NCBI GenBank assembly: GCA_017506865.1
Contig: JAFCMP010000024.1
Span: 1,488,001-1,552,000, forward strand
Source: Tribonema minus
Lineage: Eukaryota > Sar > Xanthophyceae > Tribonematales > Tribonemataceae
Length of the DNA: 64,000 nt
Direction of reading: 5' to 3'
The position numbers and the translations under genes were made by a program. Of this stretch, positions 21,918-34,749 are shown in pieces. Under the pieces are notes generated by a model that was given only the letters and a program-made list of their open reading frames with translations, did no database searches and had not been told where the DNA came from. Each line of letters begins with the position of its first letter. Position 1 is the stretch's first letter.

Positions 21918-24900
21918 ATGCTGGCGGTGCGGGGGGTGAGGCGTGCGCGTGCTAGCGTACAATGCAGACGATTGCCTATCGGGAGCACCAGCTCGTTCTT
22001 ACGTGCGACATCGAGCGTCAACTCTGGCGGCAAAAACGCAGATGTCGTCAGCCACCCTGCGCCGCAGGCAAGCAACAGCTCTGTCCGCTGGCATGGCATT
22101 ACATACATTTTTGAGCATTTTCTGGGCGATTCAATACAATCGACACGCAAGCAAGTGATCATCTGCTGTTCAGAATTATCGAGAGATGTCTGGTCGAACA
22201 CATCACGCACGACCTCCTTGTCGCCATGTCATGAATATATCGTTGTTCCTTGTCATTCCAGGTGCTCAGTGGAGATGCTGGCCGTTCCACCAGCAAGGAG
22301 ACGCTGCAGCACATGTGGAGCTTGGCGCGGCCAGAGGGGCGCCTGATCGGCTCAGGGCTGACGCTGTTGGCGGGCACCTCTTGTGTTTCCCTGGCCTTTC
22401 CTCGTGTCATGGGGGGGCTGATCGACGCAGTGATGGGTGGCGCGGGCACCACCACGCCATACGAAGCAGCTGCGGTGCTGATGGGCCTGTTTTCCCTGCA
22501 GTCTCTGATGCTGGTGGGAAGGAGGTCAGTTCTGCTTGTTGATGTACCAGAAGGAAGCAATATTTGCAGCAACGCAAATAAATCCGCTATGCAATATGGT
22601 GCTGTTCATGCGGATGCGTTTGATCTGCGAGTGTTGGATGCAGCGCTCCAGTCATGTGCACTGGTTGTGCTGACTCTGCGAGAAGGATTGTCGCCAGGGG
22701 CATCAGCAGGGTGCATACCCGTGTACTCGCAAGCAACCATTCCGTACATTCTACTCACATGCACCACAAGCAGCGCTTCCACCTCACGGCGTAACTCAGC
22801 AATTCATGCTTGCACTCCCTTCTTCTGCTATGGGTAGCGCTGCCTTGTCTGTGGCGGGCGAGAGGATAGCCGCGCGCTTGCGGCGGCGGCTGTTTCAGGC
22901 GGTGGCCAAGCAGGACATGGCTTTCTTTGATGCCAACTCCACCGGCGAGTTGGTTAACCGCCTGGCCAGCGACGTGCTGCTCGTGCAGAAAGCCCTTACG
23001 TCCAGTACGGCACAGGTGCACCAACTTCACTAGAGAACGCTTGTGTTCAAGCCACTTTGGCCACAAATACACCACATGTGCTACCAAGTATCACTGCCAC
23101 ATTGGCAAGGCACTTTCTACAGCATGGCTCGGGTAGCATATATGCGTATGTGGACTGACGTATCGCTTGCTTGACGTGCTCATGCTGTGGCGGGCAGATC
23201 ACCTCATTGAGTTCCTAAGCGTTTGAACTTGCAGACTGTCTGCAACTTACTTCTATCACCCCATGTGTGTTGGCAAGTTCTGCTGGCTCCAAAATTGGCT
23301 CTGGCAACATGTTGAACACATCTTATTATGACACAGGGCAGTCAGCTACTTAGACACGCAGGGTCACATCTCCCCGATTCGCCATGGTTCAAATTCGAGC
23401 TGCAGCCTGATGAATCTACTGCTACCCACACCCACCGCCTCAGTACAGGTGTGACTACTACCCGTCTACATAGCGCGTTTAAACAATCATGCAATCCGAT
23501 GCATAGCTGTGCTCCTCTTGAAGCACACCTACGACATCCAACGATTTGGCCATAAATGAGATCGCCACATCGCCGCACAAAGCCGCGTCAGCCGCCGACC
23601 GACCACACCCTGCCTCGGCGTCTGCCGACCTGAACGCGGCACTGCAACTGAGACTCTGCTCTCCTTAACCGCCTCTGCAGGGGCTGCGGAGCCTCTTCCT
23701 GGTGACGGGCAGCAGCGTGATGATGTATACCATGAGCCCGTACCTGGCCGCTGTGAGCGTTGCCATATTTCCACCCGTCATGGGCGCGGGGTGGTACTTT
23801 GGGCGCAAGCTCAAGGCGCAGCAGAAGTCTGTGCAGGCGGCGCTGGCGGGCAGCAGCGGCGTGGCGGAAGAGGTGACGCTCCGCCGCTGATAACTTCAAC
23901 TGCGTGCCTGCTGGTTGTTGTTCTCACTCAAGTGGGCCACAGGCGTGTGTGGCAATGACCCTCACGCAGTGCTGTGGCAGCGTGTTTGTGCCTGTGTATT
24001 CTTTTTTTGCGAGGCGGGTGTTGTGTCAACGTCGACGCCATGTTGCTAGCCACGCGTGTCACTTCTGGTGTGCATGCAGGGGAACACCCATGCCCAATGC
24101 ACGTTGCACATGACTGTAGGACATTGTGAGCGTTCCTGGGCGTTTCAGAGCAAGCAGCTACAAGTGGCTGATGGCATCACAGATGATGGCGCTTGACCTA
24201 TGGCCATGGCATGGCCTTCAAGCGCTGTGTGCACGGCAGAGTGTGCTACGTGCACATGCTTATTAGTAGTTGACATCCACTTATCATATGCTGTGGCAGT
24301 GCTCTTCAAAAGCACTGCACAGCTGCCCTGGTCTGGCAAGTGCATATATTCTTGAAGTCTAATCTGCTTGGGAGCATTGCTGAAACTCAGAACGACTCCC
24401 GGTGAAGTGAAGTCAGGCAATGCCGCCTTCTCTGCTGCCATGCGCGTGCAGGTGATTGGCAGCATCAGTACGGTGCGGGCGTTCGGCGCAGAGCAGCGGG
24501 AATGCGCGCGGTACAACACCAAAGTCAACGATAGCTGCACGCTGGCCGCGAGGGTGGGCGTCACAACGGCCGTGTTCGAAGGTGACTGCTCTGGCGGTTG
24601 GATGCCAAGGCACCGCTGGCTGCTGACACCTGCTTTACTGTTAGCGTTGGCAGACACGTTCCTTCAGAGGTGACCAAACGCACCAGCGTGCGCGCAGCGC
24701 GGTGTTCCTACGCCACCTTGCCATCACTTCACGCGCGGGCGGCGCTCGCGCTAGTCGCAACCTTCGCTGGCGCCTGAATCTATCACACGGGTGCTGGCAA
24801 ATGGCCATGGGCCGCTTTCCAGTGTGTCCTATACCCTTTACCTACCTACCCCTATTTTGTGCCCCCTCCCCCCCCCCCCCCCGCAGGCAGCATGCACCTC

Positions 24901-27900
24901 GGCGCGCACGCGTCGCTGGTGGCGGTGATGGCGTCCGCGTGTCTTACACGTGCATGCCCCCCTGCATCTTATACGTACATACCCTCCTGCGCGCGCCCCC
25001 CAGGCAGCATGCACCTCGGCGCGCACGCGTCGCTGGTGGCGGTGATGGCGGCGGGCGGCGCGCAGCTCGTCGCGGGCGCGCTCACGGTGGGCGACATGAC
25101 CAGCTTCCTGCTGTACAGCACCTTCATGGCGCTCAACGTCAGCGGCCTCGGCAGCGTCTACGCCGACGCCATGCGCGCCATCGGCGCTTCTGACAGGGTC
25201 ATGGACATCATCAGGGGCGCGGAGGGGGAGGGGGAGAGGGGGGGGGGGAGCGCGGGGGCAGTGTTGGCGGCCGTCCGCGGGGACATTCGGTTTGACGGCG
25301 TGCAGGTGTGTGTGCGCATTGGTGGATTATGCGTGGCTTTACTGGATGGTGGCGCGCTTCTGAACCGTACGTTCGCGTTGGAGGTATCAAGTGGGTTTCG
25401 TGTGGGCCATAAACTATTGATGATGTTGCTGCTGGCGAGCTTCGCTCTGGAGGTACAAGTCCATCAGTTGCTCTTCCACGGTGGTTGTGCACGCACCCAC
25501 ATGCCTGCACCAGTAGTGCTCTTGCGGACCGTTTGACTTGCATCGCGTCTGATACTTGTCAGTTCGCGCACTTGTGATTCTGCTTTGAAGTACACAGGCA
25601 GAGCCTTGCTTGGGCTCATCATGTTCTACGCCTTACGGCTACATTTTTTCAATCAAAACAAGGAATGTATATTTGCACTCTTGATGTCGCCCATGTCCAT
25701 TGTGCTACCTGCTCACAGTGCTGGAGCGGCAGATTATCTGACCATGTATTGTAGTGTCCAGGCAAGGTCAATATGGCATATATATATGGCAAGAGGGCAT
25801 ATACGCCCAGCATGGTTGTGGTGACGTTGGCTGCGGGCGACGTAGTCATGACAGTGCTGTTTTGGCAGGCACGCCGCCAGGAACCATGTGTATCAACATG
25901 TGAAGCTGATGTTCATCATCACATTCCGCTTGTTTGTGTTTTCCTCAGTTTTTGTACCCTACCAGGCCAGAGCACCAGGTGCTGCAAGGACTGGCGCTAG
26001 AAGTGCAGGCTGGCAAGACGCTGGTGAGTCTTGCAGGCCGACATATGTATACTACCACAATATCTACAAACCAGCAGCACTGCGCCGTCATGTTTCCCAC
26101 CAGCAGTGGTGTCTTGCAGTGTATCGTGCTCTTGATCATCTCGCTTTGAAACTGGTCTGGTGTTGCAAGTGATGTGCTGGCTGTAGCATCTGAGAACTGT
26201 TGCTGGGAAGAGGGTAAAGTGACATGCACGCTCATCGATGGCAAATCCGCGCGGTGTATCCCCAGGGATATCCTTGCATTACAATGGGATAATTCTGCAT
26301 GACAAGTTGAACTTACATCAGCCTCGTCCTTTCCAGTGGTAAATTTGACCCCATGCGCCATCAAGATAAGCTCTAGCTCTGTTCTGCTGGTAGGCCTTGC
26401 ATTGCCGACTTGTCTGCGTACTCATGGTTCACTCTCAGGGCATTGGACATTCTCGCGCAGCACGCCAGTGCTCACCCGCATATTCTCTTGAGGTGCCCTG
26501 CAGGCTGTGGTCGGACCGTCTGGCTGCGGCAAGAGCACTCTGTGCCGTCTGCTGACGCGCCTGTATGAGCCGAGTGCGGGGTCCGTCACCCTAGACGGGG
26601 TCGACATCTCATCATTGGATGTGCTGTGGCTCAGAGAGAAGGCCGTCGGCATAGTAGACCAAGGTAATGCTTACCAATGAGTATTGCGCTGAGTATGAGT
26701 GCAGTGCCTGCCTGCAGGTACAGCCATGCACCTGCAGTGCTCAGAAGTGAGACTGGATTGCCCACACGTTACTGTTCAGATGTACAAGAGTCATGTCGCA
26801 TCGTCGTTGCGGTCGCGTTGTCAGCATTACTATTGTAGGCTGCAGCCGCTCTGATACACTCGCTGGCGATGTTACACCCTGGCAAGCATGATCAATGCAG
26901 GCTTGTCTCGTGTCTTCACCTTCAAGTTGTGGTCCTCTATACACCACAACATGCGTACAGTTTTGGGCATCATCAATCACCATCACCTGCTGTGCACTCA
27001 CAGTCAAACTGCTCCCTGCGCTTGGTCTCTTGCATGTCGCAGAGCCTGTCCTGTTCAATGCCAGCATTGCAGACAACATTCGATACGGGCGCCCGGAAGC
27101 GACTGACGCCGAAGTTGTGCAGGTGCGTGTGCGCGCTGCCTCACGGGATGAGCGCTGCCTACATTGCCTTTGAAGACGCATCGTGTATCTGTCACAGATG
27201 TGTGGCCTCACACAGAGCCACGCAGTGGCAGCAGGCATTGTTCAGGCACCTGATGTCACATAACATCTCAAGGGTTCACATGGCGGAGGTGTTGAACGCG
27301 CCGCGCCGGTCGTGCGCTTGCGTAGCCGGCGCCAAGAGGTCTGCACTCACATCTGCGGAGGGGTGACTTGCCTACTTACATCTCAATGGGTGAGCAGCAC
27401 GAGCGGTGCTGTTGTGCTTGTGCGTCCATCAGCGTGGTGTCAAAAGGCGGTTCACCATTCTCAGTTGTGTAAAGCCTGCTGCTGTGATCCATCAGCCAGC
27501 ATGCAAGGTCGAGCGTCAGTCGAATTTATGCGTTCCTGGCGCGACTCGCATCTGATTGTCATGCCACTGCTGCTGCTGTCGTTGCAGGCTGCAAAAGTGG
27601 CCAATGCCCATGAGTTCATCACGCAGTTCTCTCATGGCTACCAGACGCAGGTGAGCACCGACAAGCGGTATTTCCTGTTCTACACTCCACCTTGGTCATG
27701 ATTGCACAGCATGCCCGGCAGCCCGATGGTATCTCAGAGTGTGTTAAAACATAACACTCCTTTGAAGCGGGTTGAAGCCCTTTGCGAACAATCTACCGCG
27801 CCAACCTGGTGATGGATGCACCACATTCGCTCCATATGACGTGACGTGTGTTTCTTGTTTGGGGCGCTGCAGCATCACAGTCACTGTCAGTCCATCTTGT

Positions 27901-29855
27901 CAACAAGTCATACATGATGAACGTGTGAATGTCATGCTCCAAAGATGCCATTAACTCGCCCCTCATACACCTTGGCAGCAATGTCAACCATATCGCCGAC
28001 GCCCCTGATATGCATGCGGTTACCTGCTGCTGCTGCGCGCAGGCCGGTGCAAGTGGCCAGCAGCTGAGCGGTGGGCAGCGGCAGCGCATTGCCATCGCAC
28101 GCGCCGTCCTCAAGGACCCCGCTGTGCTGCTGTTGGACGAGTTCTCCAGCGCGCTCGACAGTGACAGCGAGCAGCGCGTGCAGGTCAGCGCAAGAACTCG
28201 CTCACAGCGCATTACTCAAATATATATCGTGGCGCACGCATGTGAGTAGTGACTGCAGAAATACACACGAGCAACGCGTACAGGACAGCGCAAGCACAGC
28301 GCATGATTCAAGTATATCATGGCGTGTGAGGAGTGACCTGCAGAAGGTAACGTGCTTGTGCTTAGCGGAGAGGGTCGGGTGTAGCAGACAAGAAGCGGTT
28401 GATGATGATCAGTAGGGCGCGTCGATGAGCACGCTATGGACCCTAACCATGGCGTGATGCGGCAGCCTGAGGGGAACCGAACTGTCACACGCCAGACGTC
28501 ATGAGCTCTCCATTGCAACGCATGCAGCACGTGTAGCAAGCGGCCTCTCGAACGTACACAGGGCGAGTGCACTCAACGGTGTACTCCTGTGACTGCATGC
28601 TTGCAGCTGCAGTGCAGCGGCTGCCCTTTTGCGGTCTGTCGCGATCGCTGCCAAGACGGCAACCCGCATGCGCAATGGCGTGCTGCACCACCGCCGTGGT
28701 ACATGCATCTGTCCAGTCTCTATTCATACTCTCCGATCAGTCAACATCCTGCTGTCGTTGTCTCGTCTGGCGAATGACTGCTGCTGCACGCAGGAGGCGT
28801 TGGAGCACGTCACACGCGGGCGCACCAGCATCATCATTGCACACCGTCTCAGCACTGCGCGTGCCATGGCTGACAAGGTGTGCGCCATCTGTAATATGCC
28901 GTGTGCCTTGCTTTTGTCAGTCATGCTCTTGTGCCAGTGGCATCTTGATAGTGCCAGTGGCAGCTTGACAACTGAGTTCAGCCTCATTGCACATGGAGCA
29001 TACTGATTACTTGTGAGTTACATTGGTGGTGCTGTAGTTGCACAGTCGCTGAGCACTGTGTGAGGTATGTCTCGCACTTCAACAATGCATGCCAAGCGCA
29101 TCTTGTGCCTTAAGCCCCTGATTCAATTATCTGCGGGGCTCTGTGCAAAAAATGAAAGCTCGTGTGCCTATCCGGGCCCTCTGTTACAGGCTTCTTCTGC
29201 AGACACAGCACCACTCTTTGACTATCTGACCCACATCTGATGGGACCGATGTCTTCATTGCTGAGCAATCACGCCACAGGACTGCAGTCATGATGTTAGT
29301 ACTGTTTAGACCAGAGCCGCCTGGTCCCCGTGCGAAAGCACGCCGCTGACGTGCCTGGCCGCAATGCCTTCCTTGCATGGTGCAGCAACCAATTTTGAGT
29401 TTCCTGCGCATGTCCAGAGTGTTACGCCTGCGCTTCAATGTATGCAACGCAGTGTAGCGTCAAGGCGCAGCATGCGCTTTCCGTACGCTGTGCACACGGC
29501 ATTTGATGTATTGTTTGAAGTGCAAGCACAGACCTCTTGATGTGCGCGCTCAGTGTGTTCCTGTGCGGCCATGGTGACCCAAGCAGAAAGATTTGTAACC
29601 ACTTTTATAAGTCATACTTTCAGAAGTATCCTTTTTGAAATTGTTTGCAAGGGCTGTGAGCGATGTGAATGCACACTCACTTTGTGGATGCTTCTGCACG
29701 CCGTGGCGCTGTCACAGATTGCAGTCATGGACAGCGGGCGTGTTGTGGAGAGTGGCTCATTTGATGAGCTCATGGCTCGTGACGGCGGTGTCTTTAGACG
29801 CATGTACCTGACCCAGGTGTCTGACCAGCCACAGGTCGAGCAGCCGCAACCGTGA
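21918..29855 (+). CDS. ABCB-type ABC half-transporter (ABCB10-like)
   Basis: Thirteen exons: 21918-22067, 22262-22524, 22838-23015, 23681-23872, 24452-24581, 25004-25305, 25949-26023, 26504-26663, 27043-27122, 27588-27650, 28043-28183, 28794-28877, 29718-29855. All phases agree and give 651 residues. The first 50 residues are Arg/Ser-rich without acidic residues, as in a mitochondrial presequence. The transmembrane half follows, with [15 protein letters not shown] and [14 protein letters not shown] typical of ABCB exporters. The nucleotide-binding half has Walker [10 protein letters not shown] (about 434-442), a Q-loop at the exon 8 end, signature LSGGQRQR (about 539), Walker B VLLLDE, a D-loop SALD and H-loop H595. 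Half-transporters of this class dimerise in the inner mitochondrial (sometimes plastid) membrane; substrate unknown. The first intron appears to be GC-AG (CAG|GCAAGC). Exon 6 has a duplicated acceptor and exon 11 a duplicated donor. Confidence 0.92.
24887..25065 (+). repeat. duplicated splice acceptor and exon start in the ABC transporter
   Basis: About 48 bases including the AG acceptor and the start of exon 6 ([16 protein letters not shown]) occur at 24887 and again at 25004, 117 bases apart. Both acceptors look usable. The spacer is open in the same frame, so use of the first would add 39 residues. Confidence 0.85.
28168..28346 (+). repeat. tandem duplication of the exon 11 donor region in the ABC transporter
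   Basis: About 90 bases spanning the end of exon 11 and its donor (28168-28260) are repeated at 28268-28346. The donor GT of the first copy (CAG|GTCAGC) is GA in the second (CAGGACAGC), so the second copy cannot splice in the standard way. Confidence 0.85.
29285..29420. repeat. degenerate copy of the 59.4/60.5-kb dispersed repeat
   Basis: The core AAGCACGCCGCTGACGTGCC, with six further matching bases, recurs at 59459 and, inverted, near 60490. It sits in the last intron of the ABC transporter. Confidence 0.6.
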
Positions 29856-30303
29856 GGATACAGCTATAGGCTCCCAGGCGATAGTGAGTTTTTGATTTAT
29901 CCAAATTTTGCTGCTGCTTCGGTGCGACTTGATGGAATGTCGATGCACGCGCCAGTGCGTGCTTGCAGAACGGTACATAAGAGTTGTACAGCAACAGTCT
30001 CTACTGTGTGTATATACTCTTCTTCAACAGCTGGAGGCTTGCCTTGGATACCATTGTGCCTTCCCGTCTGCCATTCTGTCGAGCATTTGCAGTTCGCCAT
30101 TCTATGAAGCATTTGCAGCGCTTCGACCGACAGAATTGACATTATTCCTTTATAAAGCGTGATTCGCATTGTTTATTCATGCTTGCAACGCAATCTTCAT
30201 TCCGATCACCAGACAGGCCGCTTTCGCAGCACCACCAGCAGCGGCGGCGGCGTATCACTACACTAGCCGCCTACCATATCGGCATCATGTATGCGCGTTC
30301 CGA
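29856..30303. other. convergent 3' ends, no gene
   Basis: Separates the stop codon of the ABC transporter (plus) from that of the GAF-domain gene (minus). Nothing beyond presumed 3' UTRs was seen. Confidence 0.5.
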
Positions 30304-33300
30304 TTATACGCCGAGGCCGATAGCGCTGTGTCGCACGCCGTCCGCATAGTCTTTGCGCCTTCGCGCCCTGGCCGCTTCAGCAGCATCTGCGGTTCCCTTG
30401 CTGCTCAGTCGAGAGGCGCCTTGCGCGCCATCCCTGTACCCAAACTGGTTCACTTGCTCGCCCATGAGGCCATCTGGGGGGGCGCCTTTGAGGTGGTCCA
30501 GGTATCTGTTCAGGGTCAACAACCGGAGCGACGCGATGCAGTGGCGCCGGCGTTGAAGTGCCGTGCTGGCGATTGGTGTGGTACAGTGGCGAACCATGCG
30601 CTGCTGTACCTATGGGGCCTGTGCTTTGGGATCGTCACTGGGCTGATGCATGCATGCAGCACTGATCATGTACAACCCGGATGTGCTCCAACTGGCATGA
30701 TAGGCTCTGACGAGGCAGTGACCAGCAATGACTTCTGCATACATATTGCAAACCTGCATCGTGCTTTATTGTTCAGGTATCTTGTGTATGTTACACCCAC
30801 ACAGGGAACACAGAAATGCCATACCTGGGTGCTGCGGGCCCCGCGGAGTTCCGTCTGGCTTTTGTGCCAGCCCATTCGGACTGGTGGCTGATGAGTGCCC
30901 TGAACCTGTTCTCCAGCGCCTCGCTCACGTTGAGCACTGCCATTTCCATCACCTCCGAGTCCTGCTCTGTGAAGCCCTCACCGCCTCGCTTGTTGATCAT
31001 CTGCGCAGCACATGCCAGCGGCGACCGCGCGCGCGGTGGAAGGCATGTTCACGCATGAGCCGCAGACTAGGCTGCTGCGTTGACGCAAGCTTTTCGATTG
31101 CATAGGCAACCCGGCCTCCCTTGGGCCTGTATAAACACAAGTCCATACATACCTGATGTGCAGCCCCCTGGTGCTTCAAGGATAAAGGGCCCCCTTACTC
31201 GTGCTTGGGACTGTGCAACGGCATACTAGAACGTTGTGATGTGGCTTGCCTACGTATGATTTTGCGTCATCATTCAATGTGCCATGTGGAGCACGATGCA
31301 CATCTGCACATCATGTTCCACGAAGGGGGTAAAACTTAAATTCAAGCATATAGAACTCTCGTGCAGCAGACTCGTGCTTCAATGCTGTCAGGTCATGTTT
31401 GAAACCATTGCAACAAGAATGTTGGCTGCCGGCTTTCCAAGGGTGCCACTTGTAGGACTGAAGGTTTCAACTCCAGCGGCGTCAAGTCACAGAGCGTCGC
31501 CGATTGTCAGTCTGCCGATCGGCTGCCTACCCGGAAGGGCCGTTTTGGAAGAACCAAGAAGAAACTTACATTCTTGCAGCCTGCCAAATTTAATGAAGAC
31601 TCAAATGAAGCCACCATATGCCTACAGTATCAACTGCATTTGGAAACATGCACAGTTTTTCACCTGCAGCACCGCCAGCAGTGCTCCACCCATGCGACTG
31701 CGAATCGGCTCGCACCTGGCCAGGGGCACACCAGCAGTATATGAAGCAAGGTCAGCACTACATTGGTGATGTTTGCACCATGTCCAAGTGATTCTGGAGG
31801 AGCAGGACAAACGCCCTGGTCTGACTTGTGCCACGGAGGGCTGGCTTGCTTCTTTGCCCTGTAGTGCTGCCTGTCCTTGTCAAAGTCTCGTGCTTGCGAG
31901 TGCATCTTACACAAATGCTACGTATGGTCTGACAGTACAGTAGTGCGCACTGTTGCACATCTCCGCAGATCTGCATCTCCCAAATGCAAGGAAGCAGGCC
32001 AGCCTCACTCTACGCATCTTAAGCCGACAGCAGGCCCCCTGCTGCAGTCATCAGTGAGCACTTACAGTATATTGCGTGTGACGAAGCCGGTCTGCTTGTC
32101 AATGGCCTGGTTGAAGCGTGGGTCGCTATAGGGGTCATTGACAAGCAGACGCTCTCCAGTGGTGGCGCAATATCCTGCCACACCCTTGCTCATGGGGAAC
32201 CTGATGCAGGTGTCGCCGTCGTAAAAGACTGCATGCCAGACACACAATACAAGCTCAAAGTCAGCTTTGATGCCCTCAATGCTTGCCCATGGCGTGAAGC
32301 ATGGCGGCGTGCAATGCCTCTTAGCGCCCCCATGCAATCAACAAAATATTTAACATCTGCCACGACACATGCGCCCTAGAAGCTTCTCAGTGCAATGCAA
32401 GCGCAGATGCTGTGCCACCATTGCATGGACAATGTGGAGCAAGAGGTTATCATACTGACCCATGCAGTACTTCCGTATGGTCAAAAGAGTACAAATAGAG
32501 TACACAGAGGCAGCTACATAGCACTCACATAAGACCTCATTGTGCTGGTCGAGGAACATGATGGTGGCTTTCTCGCAGCTCATTGTGTCGCAGAGCTGTT
32601 GCAACAGCGTGCGCTTGAGCTCCTTCAGCTGGTTCTCCAGCGTGTTCGACCTGTCGTAGGCAGACATAAAACGCATCAGATGAGACTGAAGGTGAAAGCA
32701 ATCCTGTTTGCTTGCTTGTTGACAGGCTCAACTACTCGCCGGCTTGAATGTTGTGATCTCCTCAAGTCCTCAGTAGTCAATTTGCACCTGCATGCTGAGC
32801 AGTATTGAGGTACTGGTTTTGCACAACGCACAGCAGCGCTTTCATGGGGAGCTTGCAAAGACACACGCCCACACACCCTTCAAATCCAGATTTGACATTT
32901 GCTTGACGCTCATGCAGTCAGTGCATGCAGCGGCGTTTTGAGTGGTTTGTTGCCAACTCTCCCAAGTTGAAATACTTCTACTCTTGTTTTGCTGTCATCA
33001 AAATAACACTGCGTGCTACCGCTCACTTGAGTGCCTTGTTGCCGTACTCCTGCGCTCTCTGCCTTGCCTCTGCAGCTGCATCCACCGGCATGCTGATCGC
33101 GCGAACTGACAAGCGGTGACCTGCACCCTGCTGGGCTCTGGACTCCGCTGTGCTGACACTGTGCACGGACAAACAGTGCAAAGTGGAGGGCAGGCTATGG
33201 CATCAGCAGGCTATGGCATGGACACATGCAGTGCATCTATCAGTATGAGCTGAGCGAACGGGCTCAAACAAACACAAGCAAAGGCTATGTCAAATGCTGG

Positions 33301-34749
33301 TCGCATTCTGCTGCAGCTGCTACCTGTCTTGTCACATTGTCATTGCACATGGTTTGAGCTGCTGGAGCAGCGGTGCACAGATTGATGTCAATGAAAGAGC
33401 TGACATGTGATCATGACATTTGTAAGACCCGTTCTGCACAGCCAATTTTCGCCGTGAATCCAAGCGTGAATTCTAAACAACGTTCTGTACAGCGCCCTAG
33501 ATTTCACATACGTGGCCAACGCGACGTCACTCGCAGCGCTAGCGACCAGCGCAGGTACGGCCTTTCAGCACACCGCTCGTGGCGCAGGCAGCAGCGGCTC
33601 GGTATCTAGTAGTCATGGCGCTGCACAGCCACTCTCGCCATGCCTGGGCGTGCTGAGTGACGCACGGCCAGCGACCCTCATCACCAGCTGGGCGCGATCT
33701 GATTGGCTGGTTTCGTATTCATTCACTTGATTGTTCTTCATGGCCCTCCAAAGGGCGCTGTGAATCCATCTGCAATATGCCACAACATTCACGTGTTTTT
33801 CATCCATATTCACACAAAAAGCCTCTGCGCAGAACGGCCCTAAGCAAGCATCAGTTCGGGTGCTGCTTCACAGAGCGCAGTTATGCAGCCACCAGCAGAC
33901 CAGTCACATACCTTGGTTCGGTTCCTGTTGCATTGCGGGGCGTTGAGGTTGCTGGATTAATGAAGGTGCCCCGCCTCGACGCAGCCTTCGTTAGATCAAT
34001 CCTGATAAGCGTGGACTGGCGGCTGCGCATCTGGTCCAGCTGCATTGGCAACAAAGCGTAGCATACAAGGCGTTCAGGGCGGCGTAATCACGCTGTGACC
34101 TTGCAGTCATCCGAGTCAGGCGCGCGTTTCACACGTGCAGTAACGGCAATGTAGAGCATGCACTAATCACCCTCTTAGTCTTGTTGTCCTTGTCAAGTTG
34201 CTGCCGCGCCGTCTGGATTGCTGCCCAGGTCTGGGTGGCATCTATGGAGCTGCCTTTGCGGGAGCGCCGTCCCGCGCCGTTGGCGCTATCATTTGAAGAA
34301 CTGCGCCTCAACAGGGTCTGCCGCGCGCCATCCGCCCCTTTGCCTGGAGCCCTGCTTGACCTGCAGAGCGCAATGCATCACGCTTGCTCAGCAGTGCAGA
34401 ACGCTCGAGGCCCTCTGTCGATGAACACGGTGATGAGAAGGGACGTTTTTGCACAACATGTGTCTGCAGGCGGCAGAGGAAGGCGAAGAGCGCTCAACAA
34501 GCGCGTGCCTGGAATGCAAATACATGGCAGCCTTTCTACGTGATCTGATGAACGTTGAAAAGCTCGACATTGCCATCAGCTGGCATATGCTTTCACTGAC
34601 CCTGTTTGAGGCGTGACAGAGCTGTTTGCCCTGGCCAGTAGCGCCACGTGTGACGAGTGGTATCCCGTGGCAGGAACGTCACTTTCAGGTGTCATCTCAT
34701 CGCCAACAGCAGGAATGCGGTCAAGCTCCTTCAGCCGCGCCATGATAAT
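30304..34749 (-). CDS. GAF-domain protein, 5' end not resolved
   Basis: Exons in order: 34749-34601, 34360-34171, about 33067-33027, 32650-32529, 32228-32066, 31715-31664, 31000-30825, 30505-30304; about 364 residues without the missing start. The first exons carry a Ser/Arg-rich linker (GRRSRKGSS) and a coiled-coil stretch (QQLDKDN; ENQLKELKRTLLQQL). The GAF domain is assembled from five exons: EKATIMFLDQHNEVL, DTCIRFPMSKGVAGY, TGERLLVNDPYSDPRFN, KQTGFVTRNIL, LLAVLQMINKRGGEGFTEQD. This is the small-molecule-binding GAF type of cyclic nucleotide phosphodiesterases and cyclases. No catalytic domain follows, only a 65-residue basic tail. It may be a stand-alone ligand sensor. The small exon near 33050 has two possible acceptors; only the one at 33067 keeps phase if the preceding exon is 34360-34171. 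A 416-bp MITE lies in that intron. The first exon and start were not found. Confidence 0.8.
33425..33840 (+). mobile_element. MITE family 1, copy 2 (TA-flanked)
   Basis: 416 bp flanked by TA (33423-33424 and 33841-33842), ends AGACCCGTTCTGCACAG and, inverted, GGGCCGTTCTGCGCAG. It matches copy 1 at 15753-16171 in opposite orientation over its full length, with scattered substitutions. It lies in an intron of the GAF-domain gene. Confidence 0.85.

Noticed and set aside
33960-34060. Minus-strand candidate exon (LDQMRSRQSTLIR) inside the GAF gene intron
   Set aside because: It has an acceptor and a donor, but its end phase does not fit any version of the next exon.
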